Origin: Ligula intestinalis
Taxonomy: Eukaryota > Platyhelminthes > Cestoda > Diphyllobothriidea > Diphyllobothriidae
Direction of reading: 5' to 3'
Assembly (NCBI GenBank): GCA_036362985.1
Contig: JAYGXS010000009.1
Location: 17,730,750 to 17,794,749, forward strand
Length of the DNA: 64,000 nucleotides
The stretch's first letter is position 1. Each line of letters starts with the position of its first letter. The position numbers and the translations under genes were made by a program. The notes beneath the pieces are model-generated. The model made no database searches. It was not told the origin of the DNA and saw only the letters and a program-made list of their open reading frames with translations. Positions 23,441 to 34,709 of this stretch are shown here, piece after piece.

Positions 23441-23699
23441 ACGTTAGTCTGTGGTGTCGGAAGACCAGCAACTTGAAGCATCGTGGGGCCACATCAGTTA
23501 CGAGTCCCGATATCAGCGAACTCGCTCATCCTTCGAGCAGGCGCAAGCTAAAGATGGAGCAGGAAGAAAACAACGAGCCAACTTTTCTTGGTATCCTCGT
23601 TTATCACAACAAGCTCGACGGCTTCAGGGATTCATGATGTGGAGCCACCACGCTTTTGTAGCTTCAATCAGTGCAATCGACTAAATAACCTCAGCGTGA

Positions 23700-25400
23700 C
23701 GAAAACGTACCCCTTAAAGGTACGATCGGCTGCGTATATAGGTAACTAAATTATATCAGTTTGGCGGCACTAATTAGGTTATACCGTTATCCTTTCTGGT
23801 CTGTAGTCTAATCTCAAAATATTTTTGTTGTGCTATGATTGTGATTTTTCAATGCGCTTCCTTCGACGCGGCTGTAAAATTTAGATTTGAGTAGATGTCT
23901 AATTTACCTCCCAGTAAATTGTTTAAATAATCTAATGTTTTCGCGACAAAAGCGTGCCATAAATAAAAAACGAAATTTACCTACTTGCATTGCGTACTTA
24001 TAGTTTATTTGATTTTTATGTTAAGTTTTCATTTTGTTTTTAGTCTACTATTGAGTTTTTTTTATTGTTAAAGTTTAGATTTCTTTTTAGTTTACTCAGT
24101 TTACTTTATTGTAAGCTACCTGTTCGTAGGTAGTTCAGTTAGATTTTAGTTTAGTTTAAGATTCATTAGCGACATGTCGTTTGTCTTCGAGTTAAAATCT
24201 TGGTAGGATTGTGTCGTGGGGTCGTCTGGGGAAAGTGTGAAGCGCGCCCCGCAGGCATACGAACGAGTGATTTTAAGGGAGAGAACGGACGGGGCATGCC
24301 AGGGAAGAAATTAGAACCCAATTTGCATGCTCATCAAAAATGTTACGAGGGCAAGTTGGCTCGCGTACTCAAACCTTGGGAGAAGACACTAAAGGTAGCT
24401 TTAATATCATCGCTAACCCCCCGCCCGACCAACGGCGAACGCGTGCATCAAGGAGGGTGTGCCCAAACCTCGGGCGTGGTCACTGAGAGACATTTTTCAG
24501 TAGTATCGCCAAATTAACTAGAAAAAAAAGCTTAGCAAAGTACAAAAGGCAGGGAGATCAGGCAAATCACCCTACTTAAAATTTTTAAGAAATCGGTAGT
24601 TTTCGAGGGTAGTTCAAAAGGCCAATTTTGCTCAGTTTTCCGATTTTAGCAGTTCTGGAATGTGTTTGCCTTCGGAGAACCGTTCTGCATTCCAATGTCA
24701 TCAGAAAATCCTTGTTAGGTCGATGGATGGCGCGTTGAAAACCAGAAGTGTAAGGGTAATTCAATCTACTTAAAAAAATTAAGTAGGTAGTTATCATACA
24801 TAAGGACCCAAAAAAGACCGCTAGAGACAACCTCACCAAAATCTTTACTATTTTACTTTATCTTCGTTTAGATAGGTCGGTTTATTTTACTTACTCATAT
24901 TGTAGTTCAGTTTTTAATTTAGTTTTCAGTTCAGTATTATGTTTTACTATTTTATTTTAGTTTTAGATAAGTTTTTAGTCAGGTGAGTTTAGCTTATTTG
25001 ATTTTAACCCTCCTTAGTTATCTTCCTCTGTTTTGCAGTTTTGTTTTATATTTATTAGTGACACGTGGTTTTATTTTATTTTTTAATTCTCTTCACTTTA
25101 TTCTCGGCAATTCTCATTTGTTTTGCTTTGTTCCACAAGCTTGAGCAGTTCCCAATAGTCGGGTAGTTGCACATTTTACTTATGGCGCGCTTTTTTGTTT
25201 CAAAACAAAAAAAAATAAATAACTATCCTTTCTTTCTACTTTTATAAGCTCTGAGTTTTTATTTACATTCCACTTCCTCTCTATTACACCAACTGTATAA
25301 TCGTTATTACACCTGGTCCCGTATCACGCAAGTCTGCGGTTTTCTCGTGCTGTTCTCGGAGGTTAATTAGATGTCCGCCCAGTCTTGTTATAAATGACTA
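23700..25400. repeat. T-rich low-complexity repeat region (family VI)
   Basis: The blocks 23940-24170 and 24840-25110 are both T-rich runs built of 'ttttagttta'-like words and both end near 'attagtgacacgt' / 'attagcgacatgt', so they look like diverged copies. The part 25240-25360 also resembles 28460-28560. An ORF at 24200-24517 has no recognisable domain. Confidence 0.5.
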
Positions 25401-25883
25401 CTCAAGCCATAATATTTGTCTAGCCTTTCTTCTTCCTATTTTATAGTGATTTGCGTCTTTTTCGCAGTTTCTGCCCCCAACGGAGTAGCGTTCAGATTTA
25501 AGGTAGTGAAATGCGTATTCAACTAATATATACTATGTCTGCTTATCAGAAGGCCTTAAGGATTGCTCACCTCCATTGCAACATGAATGGTATCTCATAT
25601 GGTGTCATCTCACTCGCGTAGGGGAATTCATTCCTTTACGTAAGAGGGCTGTACAGCTTGTAGTTTGACTGAAAAATATCCCAAAATTCGGATGCCTTTG
25701 TGATAAATACTAAAAAATAGAGGTTAGGGCTAAATTAAAGTCGTTGTGAAGATCAGGGTCCAAACACGGAAATAGGTACCAATCCGAGAATTTAGCGCAA
25801 GCCCCTCCCCTGTAGTGCCGAGAGCAGCCCAATGCCTGACGAGGAGGCGTGGTGCACAAGGGATCGCTGTTTGGGTTTGTAAT

Positions 25884-26470
25884 TGTTAGGACGGCCTAGC
25901 ACGCGAGTTATCACTTGGGCCATCCTGAGAGTAAGAGACCAAAGGAAGTCTACATGTCAGTGGAGGCAGGCAGAAAGGGACAAGAATGCAGCCTTCAAAG
26001 GGCGCACACCACGCGGGGATGCAAGGAAGCACGCGCATGTGAGACCACCGCAGATCGGGTTCTGACATCGGAAGGTCACGCTGAGGACACTGCTGATGGC
26101 TGCCTCCATCGGCCACTCGTGGAGAGCCAATAGGGAACAATGACCTTTCAATAGCGAGACTGTGAGCAGAAGGGCCCTCTGCTGCTAGGACACGACACTG
26201 TGTTGCCGAAAAGCGCTACCGACGATCCGAAATTCTGCTGCTGGAGACACAGGACTATATTGCCTTAGACGAGAGACTACTACCGAGGTGAGGCCGACTA
26301 CAGACCACATGCTTCTGACGGGCACAGAAGACCAAGATGCTGGACACACAGAAGACAGAGCAAAATAGTGGCAATAAACAATTAACTTCTCTCCTGTTCT
26401 GCCTCCTCTTCCTACCACGCAACTGGGGAATATTACCGGGATTGACACAGGAACATACAAGGTTATAACA
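25884..26470 (+). mobile_element. Solo LTR (family LTR-B), 587 bp, TSD GTAAT
   Basis: It begins TGTTAGGACGG and ends GGTTATAACA, i.e. TG...CA. The 5 bp on each side, GTAAT at 25879-25883 and 26471-26475, are identical. An AATAAA lies near 26371. No internal coding region is present, so it is a solo LTR left by recombination. A second copy in reverse orientation is at 41149-42322. The parent element type is not known; 5-bp duplications fit Ty3/gypsy or Bel/Pao. Confidence 0.85.
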
Positions 26471-26599
26471 GTAATGGTGTGGGAAAACAATGCGAAAATT
26501 CCTATTGCTTATGTTGCAACAAGGTAAGGAGCTTTTTGATTTTACAGGCGTCCGGGAAGAGGCGTGAGATTACGCCGCAGCAGATAGGTCATCCTAACA

Positions 26600-26775
26600 A
26601 GGGTAGAATATTGACCCCACTATTGAAACTATAGGTGGAGAATCCCAACCCCTAACACTAACGTATTCCTTAAACTCTAGCTCCAACCCCAAGGCTGGAC
26701 ACCTAACCTTAACCCTAAAATGCTGAACCGCATTTTGAAATCCTAATCCTAAAGGCATACGCCCTTTCACAACTG
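26600..26775. repeat. Degenerate CTAACC-like words
   Basis: Words such as 'ctaacactaac', 'cctaaccttaaccctaaaa' and 'cctaatcctaaagg' are scattered here. They resemble flatworm/vertebrate telomere units but form no tandem array. Confidence 0.3.
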
Positions 26776-27229
26776 TTCCAGGCAACTGACAATAAAATCA
26801 TCTACTTAGGAAGAAGAAGTAGGCAGTTGCTGAATAAAATCCACAACCTTGTGGGGTAAAACCCTATCGTAACCCCTCCTTAGGTGAAATCATGCTTTCG
26901 TATGTGAATAAGCATTGCTTCAGATAGTCCGCGTGCTGGACGGTAGTTCGGTCGCACTCTTCAACTCAAACTACACCCTTGTGAATTCACCACAACCATC
27001 TACCCGTTTCTTTTCTTCGTGCCTCCCTTGCATTACCACAGCTGACTGCTAGTCCTCCTCGGTTGCTGTTGGCAGGAGCCATAATTCAGTGAGTCAGTTG
27101 GAATGTGCGCTTCCGGAAATTTAAGTAAACAGCTCTACGTAGCCTTTGTAGTGGCTCTGAAGCCCGACTCCCTCTAAACTGTTGACGCCACAGACGAGGT
27201 CACTCCCCGCCTAGGACCTCGCGCGAAGG

Positions 27230-27610
27230 CAGGTCTCGAGGGCTATGCGTAAACTGACGCCGGCGAACATGCGCACCGTGCCTCCCCGTCCTGGCCTTAA
27301 TCCACAGTAGCTTGAGCTCAATCCGTGAAATGCGATGCCCACTTTAGTAGACTAGTCTAAACCCATCGGCCGTCAAGGCCAATTCACAAGGACCTTAACG
27401 CGCTGATTGCCTCCAGACATCACTTTGGACACTGCCCCGTTCGGATGCACACCTACGCTCGTCTAAGCATCAAATATCCTCCTACCCATTATCCATTCCT
27501 GCTGTACAGAATAAATTATGTCTAACATTCTGGCCTTCCCATGACTGCTCTTTTTCTAAGCAACTGGGCCTGAAGCTCGTGGTAACAAGGGGTAACTTTA
27601 TAATCCTTAA
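27230..27610 (+). repeat. Family IV repeat
   Basis: 'ctacgctcgtctaagcatca', 'gctgtacagaataaattatg', 'taagcaactgggcctgaagc' and 'gtaacaaggggtaac' follow in the family order. The left edge is uncertain. Confidence 0.6.
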
Positions 27611-28294
27611 CCATCCTCAATACTTCTTCTGACTTGTTCTTCTGATCTCCGGTCCTGAAAATGATCCCGCAGACTCTATGAAAACCATCCTTCGATTGAC
27701 TTCGACAGACTTGATATGTTACCTTTTGTGACTGCAGCTAACATTCACCCTCCAATAGATTCTCTCCTGTGAGAAACCACTTCAGAAACCCTAATTTCCT
27801 TTTGTTTTGTTTTCACTCCATCCTCAAATAGCTTTCGTGTGACCCAGGACTTTGCTAACTGAGAACATATAAAGGTTGGTTAGTTTCATCAGGAAAGTCC
27901 CATTGTTTGTGTTGGCACTTTAACCAGCCTTCAAGAGTAGAGAGTGTAATTAGAAAAAAAGCAGTTTCTGAACAGTTACTACAGAGGGTGGATGTGTTTT
28001 TTACTGCACTCCAGACTGATAGTACCTTGAGTCGGGATGAGAGATTTATCAGGCAATTTTAATTGCCACCGACACGCGCAAGATGAGAATTTCAGTTGTT
28101 ACTTGAAAGACTCACGCAGCATACAGCCGAAAACACAGTTTTCGTTCACTGCGTATAGAAACCTTTCAGTTACCTTCGTGCCAGACATGTGAGGCAGGTT
28201 GCCCTTTTCTTTTAACCTTAGGGTAATAGTCTATTTCAGATACCAACAGGTAATCCACTAAACCAACGATCCTGTAATACGGGAGCGTTAGTAA

Positions 28295-28560
28295 TGGTAC
28301 CTTATTTAGTTTTTTTTGATTTATTACTTTAATTCTTGATTAAATGTAATTTATTTACTTTATCATTCAGCATTTTATTAATTTTTTAATAAGTGCACGC
28401 TTTCGTTGCTATTTATTAGCTTTTTGCAATAATTTTATCTTCTATTTCCTGTTTTGTTTCAAATAATTCTTCCATTTTCTCTCCTACACTGCCATAATGA
28501 TTCCCCGTATAACTCCCATTACCACCAGTCCCGTATTATACAATTCCGGGGTTACTGGTT
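28295..28560. repeat. T-rich family VI copy
   Basis: A T-rich run followed by 'cccattaccaccagtcccgt', comparable to 'cgttattacacctggtcccg' at 25303-25323. No coding sequence. Confidence 0.45.
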
Positions 28561-29211
28561 TTCGTGGTGGCACCTATAATAAACTGTTGCTAAATACAAT
28601 CTAGAATGACGACTAGGTATACCTTGCACAGTTTGCACGCAAGCCTACTATAGCTTAGTCGGTAGAGCCGAAATTTAATGCAGCTTGCTTCAATTAACTA
28701 TGCTAATTGTGAGTGGGTAAGCGGTCGTGTGGCGATACGACGGACCAAAATCAGGTGAGACAGTTATCTGGACAAGCTCTCAGTGAAGTTACACGCAGCA
28801 TCGCAAGCCCTCGCAGCAAGTGCACCCCCAGGCAAGGGTTTATCCGCGGCCGCTGTTGAGATACTTAGTCCCCCAGCCCTTGCATACTTTATCATCTTCA
28901 GCCAGTCCGCTGTGTCGATAGACTCCGAGCGCTCACAAGGGTGTCTAGGTGCTTATGTTGACAAGAGAAAGGATTTCCAAATGAGAATTCAGGGAAGGCA
29001 AAGTATCTTGGAACAACTCAAATCAAGCAAATCTGCCAAACCAACTTAATAATTAAGTCAGCCTAGCAGTCATTATGGTGGATTCTAGATGATTGCTTAG
29101 GAAATCCTGCTTGGGCAGTCAACTTTCTCCCGTATTGGTGGATTCCATATGAGCGAAAAGTTGAGCGGGTAATATCGATCCAAGTGTGATTCAACTCATG
29201 GCGTGAAGCGG

Positions 29212-29291
29212 GCGTTTGTAGCTTAGCGGTAGAGCATTAGCCTCCGGCAAAGGCTTTCTCTGATGCGTGGGTTCAAATCCCGCCAAACGCC
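29212..29291 (+). tRNA. tRNA-like sequence (pseudo-tRNA or SINE head)
   Basis: The acceptor arm is a perfect 7 bp (GCGTTTG with CAAACGC). A D arm with A box (TAGCTTAGCGGTAGAGC) and a T arm with B box (GTGGG TTCAAAT CCCGC) are present. The anticodon arm can pair AGCCT with AGGCT around a 7-base loop, CCGGCAA, which would make the anticodon GGC (Ala). However base 33 is C rather than U, two extra bases precede the stem, and the variable region is long. A functional tRNA is therefore doubtful; a tRNA-derived SINE head is as likely. Confidence 0.45.
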
Positions 29292-29439
29292 TAGAGTTTT
29301 TCACACTTGGGTCAACTCAAATATCTTGGAACAGTTTTTTGTTGCGAGAAAAGAGTTCGGCAAAGGGCTCTATCAAGCGCTAATTGGTAGTTTTGTCTTC
29401 AAACAAGTTGTGTCAGTTTGTGTCCGATGTTAGGAAGCC

Positions 29440-29700
29440 TTGACTCGGGGATGTGTCCCCTGTCCTCTCCAGCCAATCAACTGAAATGGCGCGCATTGAT
29501 TGGCTTCGAGCCTGCGCGCACCCCAAACGGCGAATCGACCGAGAGCTTGAGGAGAACAAGGCAAGGCGGACGCCTCCAGTGGTGATTGAGCAAGAGTGCG
29601 GTGAAAGTTGCCACGCGCGGGAACCTGAGGTTTGGCAAGCGGTGGTGCTGAGCGCGGGCTGCCACAAGCCATGTCTATCTGATTGTCACTGGTCATCAAA
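29440..29700 (+). repeat. Family IX repeat copy
   Basis: 'cagccaatcaactgaaatgg' then 'gattggcttcgagcctgcgc' match the order of 33840-33900 and 37455-37500 ('tgtagccaatcgcatgaagc', 'gattggcttcgggcgtacg'). No gene. Confidence 0.5.
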
Positions 29701-29794
29701 TGCATGGCCATGAAACTCTCCGTGTTGCATGTGATGTTTCATCGATGAAGGCTGCCGCGCGTGAATACAGCGGAAATGGTCCTTATCTGAGAAG

Positions 29795-30800
29795 AAGATG
29801 ACTCGATCACTGGGACAATACTTATATTAGCCTGACGTTTCGAAATCCGTCGCGGATTGGTCATCAGAGACAGTAGTATGAATAGATAGCAGGAACGGGT
29901 AATGCATGCACAGAAGTTTGTAGTAGTTACAGGATACAGTCATTACTTAACACATAAAGTGACAGTTAACGTTAATTGCCTTCTTGCGCATGGATTGTTC
30001 GTTGGGCGACATGCGGGCTCTGACCTGTTGAACTTTAATCACGCGTGGTGGACTCGCACCACTTGGAGGTGGAGTCGCACACAGGCCAGAGGCAACCATA
30101 AGGCATCAGATATTGAAGCCGAAAGACCCACTGCCGTGGCAAGAAATATTCTGGAGTCATCTACAGGATCTGGTGCAGTTGCAAGCAAAGCAAATGTGTC
30201 GGAGAAACTGGCAGACTTCTTAAGACGCGAATTGCCGAACATGCGGCAGCAGTGCGGTGAAGTGATGTCAATTCTCAAGATGCGGCTCATTCGACGAGAC
30301 CGGGCCACGCATTCAAATTTGATGAGGCCGAAATTCCCGCAAGAGGTGATAGTCGAGTGAGCCAAGAATTACTTGAGTCATGGTTTACGGGCCCCCAATC
30401 CATAAACAAGTGCAATGATTGGCCCAATCCATATTCGGTGCTCAGACTAAAATTGGCCAAAGCATGTCGCCACTTAGCGAACGGACAGGCCACCGCGTTA
30501 TCCTACGCCAACACCGGAGGGCGAGATGGCCAAGCAGTCATCAAGCCTGAGTCCACCACGCGTGATGAAAGTTCATCAGGTCAGAACCCACATGCCGTCC
30601 AACAAACAATCCATGCGCAAAAGGGCAATTAACGTTAATTATCGCTGTATGTTTGCAGTAATGACTGTATCCTATAAATACTGAAAACTTCTGTGCATGT
30701 ATTACGCGTTTCTGCTACCACTTTCTGCTAATGTCCCTGAGGATGAATCCGCGACGGATGTCGAAACGTCAGGTGAATAAAAGTATTGTCCTACCGATGG
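29795..30800 (+). mobile_element. Penelope-like element flanked by inverted terminal repeats
   Basis: The ends 29795-30060 and 30545-30800 are reverse complements of each other (for example 'gacagttaacgttaattgcc' versus 'ggcaattaacgttaattatc'). Each carries the motif CTGA...hairpin...GAAACGTCAGG. The coding remains at 30060-30632 lie between them on the + strand. The inner unit reads toward the right-hand end, so that end is in sense and the left-hand end is inverted. PLEs are known to carry terminal repeats that can be direct or inverted. Confidence 0.75.
30060..30632 (+). pseudogene. PLE GIY-YIG endonuclease and C-terminal domain, broken
   Basis: Around 30155 the + strand reads IYRIWCSCKQSKCVGETGRL, the GIY-YIG core with the usual Tyr replaced by Cys, followed by AEHAAAV. 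One in-frame TGA comes next, and then AHSTRPGHAFKFDEAEI, ELLESWFTGPQSINKCND and a hydrophilic C-terminus, ending near 30632. Several stops lie upstream of 30155. The order (GIY-YIG, then the LLESW...INKCND block) is typical of flatworm PLEs. The RT domain is absent. Confidence 0.8.
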
Positions 30801-31522
30801 AGTAATCTTCTTCTCAATTACTTCCTTGAACTCACATGTTTGCGTAACTCTGCACTGTATTTACAGAAAAAAACCTAATGTAAACACATCTCGGTCAATC
30901 TCTGGTGAATGTTGTCCGGAAAATAACGCTACTACACCCCTAACAAAGGCTCTAATTGGACCTTCTGCCAAACCTGTGTTTCTAATTAAGGCAACTGCAA
31001 GGAGTTTCAATCATCAATGAGGCTCGCAGCCTACCCTGCTTTTTTTCGAATACATCCAGTTAGAACATGGTAGTCTGTAATTTCGTCAGCTATTAGTCAC
31101 TAGCTGTTGACTGTCATTTGGACTGTCGCGAACGATGGTTTCTACTGTGGGTCGAGGATGGTGACCGGAGAGTGAATCTGTAGAAGATCTAAGTAGTGAA
31201 CAGCAATACAATCAACAGGCTTATTCCCAAGTTGTAGAAAAAGACAGAAGGCACCTGTTGAAGGGGGATTCATTGTGCGCAGAATTCCCAGTTGCTGTCC
31301 CAGGCTACAGTGTTCACTGGCGCAGCCAGGATTAGTGTTGACTGCGTCCACTCATGTCTGAGCGAGCGGCTGCTGTAGCGGTCACTGCCTGCCTGACGCC
31401 TGGTTTTCCTGTCATGACCTCAATCCGTCTAGACCTCAAGGTCGTGGCCGCAGCCAGACTTATTAGCGCATGAGACACGGTCGCCCACGTCGATGTCTAC
31501 CCACATGATGTCCAACCAACCT
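30801..31522. other. Flank between PLE and gypsy relic
   Basis: No gene is recognised. The 3' LTR expected for a - strand gypsy element should lie here, but no TG...CA boundary with a matching duplication could be identified. Confidence 0.3.
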
Positions 31523-33340
31523 TTAAGGCTGACCTAGCCAATGAAAGCTCTCTCTCTGTCTACTGGCCTGGCTGCCGTCAAACCAGCACTTGGACTCAAC
31601 TGGCTCTCCTAGTCGGTTGTATGCTCTCCAAGTCAAACCTCTTTCCATGAGACGAGTCGGTTTGTTCTGTCGCAGAATTGTTGCCGTTGGATGCGGTGCC
31701 AGTATGAGGTTCAGGACAAGGAGGAAAAGAAAATATTCTGGATGATGTGCTAGAGGGTTGGGCTGATGGGGCAGAAGGGATAGGGGACTGGAGGGCTCGT
31801 CCAGCGAAGTTTCTGGCAAAGCAGCTTTGAGGCGGTCCACGCTCACGGTCTCCTCGTGAATTCTACGCTGGATTCGGATGGTTATCAGCCCTCGAGGAAC
31901 AACCCGGAAGGTTCCGTCGTAGGGTGGCCACAAGGGCTGGCGAACTCGATCACATCGCAGAGCATGTCCCAGGTCTTTTTCCAGATAAGACTCGGAGACT
32001 GAGGGCTTGGGTGAAGCCGAAGATAATTTCCCCAAAAACTGCCAGAGGCGATTCAAGTGGTTGGTAGGATCATTGAAAGCACCTTGATGGAATGGCGAGA
32101 TCGTCTCCTCAGGAAGTCGGAGAGTGGCACCGAAAACTAGTTCAGCCGTGGAACATTCAAAGTCCGACTTGAGAGCGGAGCGAGTATCCAACAAGACCAG
32201 GGGAAGATCTTCCATGCAGTTCTCCAGAGCAGCCACGGTGCGTAAGGAGGCATTCAGCTGGTGTTGAAAAGGCTCGACCGTCTCATTGGTAACCGGATGA
32301 TAGACTGTATTGCGGATGCGAGTACAGTCTAAAAAGTAGAGAGGGGGCTAGGAAAGATGAGACTCAAATTGGACGCCACGATCAGTCATGATGTTTGAGA
32401 GAGCGCCAAAGATGGCAAACCAAAGACTGCGGGAGGCCTTAACCCAGTGGAAGCCTCGACGATAGGCAGAGAACTAGCCTCTAGTCACTGCGTGAATCGA
32501 TCCACACACAAAAGGAGGCAGGAGCAGGGGGCCAACAATGTCCAGGTGGATGTGGCTGAACTGATCTGTCCCCAGGAGTAATAAGTAGAAGGAGGCGAAG
32601 CCGGTTCTGATCGTAAGAGTCTTTATTCAGGATAACACAGAGACAGCGGAAGCCTTAGCTTCTCCAATACAGCCTATTTATGAGGTTCTGACCTTCTAGA
32701 ATTCTCCTGGCCCAATAACATGCGACCGCTGTTCTGGCCTGCCACTGATGGATATTTTGCCGCGCTGTGTGAGTGGTCGTTACGTATGCCTTCTAATCGA
32801 TAGTTCCCAAGCTGCGTGAACGGTTGTCGCGTGTGCACGCTGATCGATAACTCCTCGGGCTGTGTTAGCGGTCGTTAGCGTTCGCCGTTTGCCTGTGTGC
32901 ATGACTCCAGGCCGTGGGCTCTGATTGCATAGCCGTTCGCGTCTCATTAACATGAACCCTGCGCCAGGGCCGGACAATATGTCAATGGATGCCCTTTAGT
33001 GCCGGTGGACCTCGCTCCGTTTACAACTGAGGCAATCCAGTGTCCAAGCCTTACGTTTCTTAGGCATCCTAGGCCAGCGGAAGCGGTCGGAAACCAGCTT
33101 ACCTGTAGCTCGACTCCCAGGGTGATAAACGATGTGCAGGAATGAGAAAATTTTGTGGAGAAGGGGGATGGCACAAATGGATGACGGGGTGCGATGGAGA
33201 CGTCACAGAGAATGGTTCAGGTGCCAATAAACATTGGCAATTCCTGGAGTTTGAGTCCAGAAACATACTTGACACAGGGTGAACCAACTCGGCGTTGTTC
33301 GACAGCCATCTCAGACAGATCGATCCCGTGAGTTAGTTGC
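31523..33340 (-). mobile_element. Ty3/gypsy-type pol relic (integrase), - strand
   Basis: Reading down from 33340: MAVEQRRVGSP (the linker after RNase H), then broken spacer, then after the nested LTR the integrase core FSHIHLDIVGPLLLPP, IMTDRGVQFES and NETVEPFQHQL, which supply the Asp, Asp and Glu positions of a DDE integrase. An open 237-codon frame (32236-31523) follows, with LVLLDTRSALKSDFECSTAE, LVFGATLRLPEE, RCDRVRQPLWPPYDG and VSVDRLKAALP, the integrase C-terminal region of cestode/trematode gypsy elements. Protease and RT are not present, and stops interrupt the core at about 32480 and 32350. The element is dead, and it was hit by a solo LTR. Confidence 0.85.
32562..32952 (-). mobile_element. 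Solo LTR (family LTR-A), 391 bp, nested in gypsy integrase, TSD TGAAC
   Basis: On the + strand it starts TGATCTGTCCCC and ends CATTAACA, giving TG...CA termini. TGAAC occurs on both sides (32557-32561 and 32953-32957). Removing the LTR and one TGAAC rejoins the integrase frame: GPGAGF on one side, FSHIHLDIVG on the other. On the - strand a TATA-like 'cataaatag' (near 32674-32682) and an AATAAA (32622-32627) lie in promoter-to-poly(A) order, as in an LTR. No internal region remains. Confidence 0.9.
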
Positions 33341-33769
33341 AGATATGCAGTGGAGGGTGTGGACAGTGCGCCAGCGCCCTCACTGCGTAACCCGTCAGTG
33401 TGGTGGATGTCTGAGCCAGGTGAGAAATCTCTCTCGGGTTGTTTTTTTCCAGATTAAGATCGAAGAGCAAAGCACAACGGCTTAACTTCCGTGAATATGG
33501 TGAGGTCCCTCGCCCTCCAGAACCGCAGCAAGCCTTCAACCCTTTCCATCTGTATCTCCTGGTTATATCACTCGTATTGGACATCACGTACAGTTGCCTG
33601 ATTGTTTATTTACCCCACCCTCCAACCTCGGATTGGAGGACTTTTAAAAGTTGTTGATATTGACAACAGAAGGTTCCCAAAATCACAAGTCAGGGAAGAT
33701 GGAATAAACTGAAACAACTTTACTGTGGGAAAAGGATCTGTGCGAAAGCTGCGTCCCGCACCAGTTGCC
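33341..33769 (-). pseudogene. Possible upstream gypsy pol remains
   Basis: The - strand near 33340-33480 may continue the gypsy region between RNase H and integrase, but the frame is broken and no RNase H motif could be confirmed. A phrase 'aagttgttgatattgacaac' at 33649-33668 is a short imperfect palindrome. Confidence 0.3.
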
Positions 33770-33970
33770 AGCCATGTCTGCACGCCAGGTGTATCCATGC
33801 AGCTCTGTTTTTGTGAGGCCTTGACTGCGGGATGAATGCTCTGTCGTCTGCAGCCAATCACGTGAAGCGGGCGTATGTGCTAGCTTCGAGCGTACGCGCG
33901 GCGAGTCAGCAACGCTCGTGAGAAAGGACAAGAGGGCGCAGCATGCGAGACTTGGCGAACGAAAGCAGCA
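33770..33970 (+). repeat. Family IX repeat copy
   Basis: 'gtctgcagccaatcacgtga', 'agcgggcg', 'gcttcgagcgtacgcgcgg' and 'gaaaggacaagagggcgcag' match 37440-37580 and, less well, 29440-29700. Confidence 0.6.
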
Positions 33971-34049
33971 CAGTGGCGCTGAGCGCGCGGACTCCTCGCG
34001 TCTCCTTTTCTGAAATGGTTGTTTTAACGTGACGGGCTCACCTCCACCG

Positions 34050-34075
34050 CCGCCACCGCCGCCGCGGTTCTTGCT
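34050..34075. repeat. CCG/CCA trinucleotide run
   Basis: An uninterrupted string of ccgcca and ccg units in non-coding sequence. Confidence 0.7.
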
Positions 34076-34625
34076 AGCTCGACATTCAGGTTGTTCGACC
34101 TATTAACTTCATCAACACACGGGATTTTCTTATTGCTCTTATTGCATGTGATTCGTACGGCATCGTTCGACTGTTCCTGAGAACGTGGCTGCTCGCGTTA
34201 AGGGTACTGCCAGGTCTCACGTGCTTTTCACGGCGAGATGACGCGGCAAGTAGGGCGGACGTAAAGGCTGCGTGACAAAACGCTCTGGTGTTGGCAATCG
34301 CTGAGAGGGAGGTGCGTCTTTTTAGTATTTCAGGTGAAGGCAGGTCAGGCTATCACTGAAAGGTAAAAACTTCACGCTGTCCAGATGCATATTAGCAGGG
34401 GAAGGCGACCACCTGCAGCGACTGACATTATATCCCGGAGAGACAGAGAGATGGTCGTGCCTGTGAAAGCAGAACCGAAAAAGGCATTCGCAGAACCTTA
34501 TGTTGCATCACGCAATTTGCGTGCTAAAACGACCTGTAAAAAGGTTGCAACTGTACTACTTTGCATGCATAACTGTACCATTGAAATTGAGCTTTTATGT
34601 GCTTCTCTCCTTTACTCCTTCACAG

Positions 34626-34709
34626 ACAGCATTTTGTTCATCGCCGTGCTGGCCCGATGTCCAGACCGGAACTTAGATTACAACATCAACTGGGACAGAA
34701 TTCATTCAG
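34626..34709 (+). CDS. Possible internal exon of an unrecognised gene
   Basis: An 84-bp open segment lies between a strong acceptor (gcttctctcctttactccttcacag, its pyrimidine tract at 34600-34620) and an AG|GTACCT donor. In the open frame it reads SILFIAVLARCPDRNLDYNI then NWDRIHS, entered after the first base of a codon and left after one base, so it is symmetric and could be skipped without a frame shift. I do not recognise the protein; the NWDRI ending is faintly like a SANT/Myb helix, but that is weak. No partner exon was found in the window. It lies between the CK1 and ARS2 genes on the + strand. It could be chance. Confidence 0.35.

Noticed and set aside
24200..24517. 105-codon + strand ORF as a gene
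   Set aside because: It sits within a T-rich repeat area, with no motif or homologue that I can name.
26600..26775. Interstitial telomere array
   Set aside because: CTAACC-like words are scattered and not tandem; too degenerate to call.
33279..33657. + strand ORFs near 33.3-33.6 kb
   Set aside because: Likely antisense to the gypsy relic; no conserved residues.
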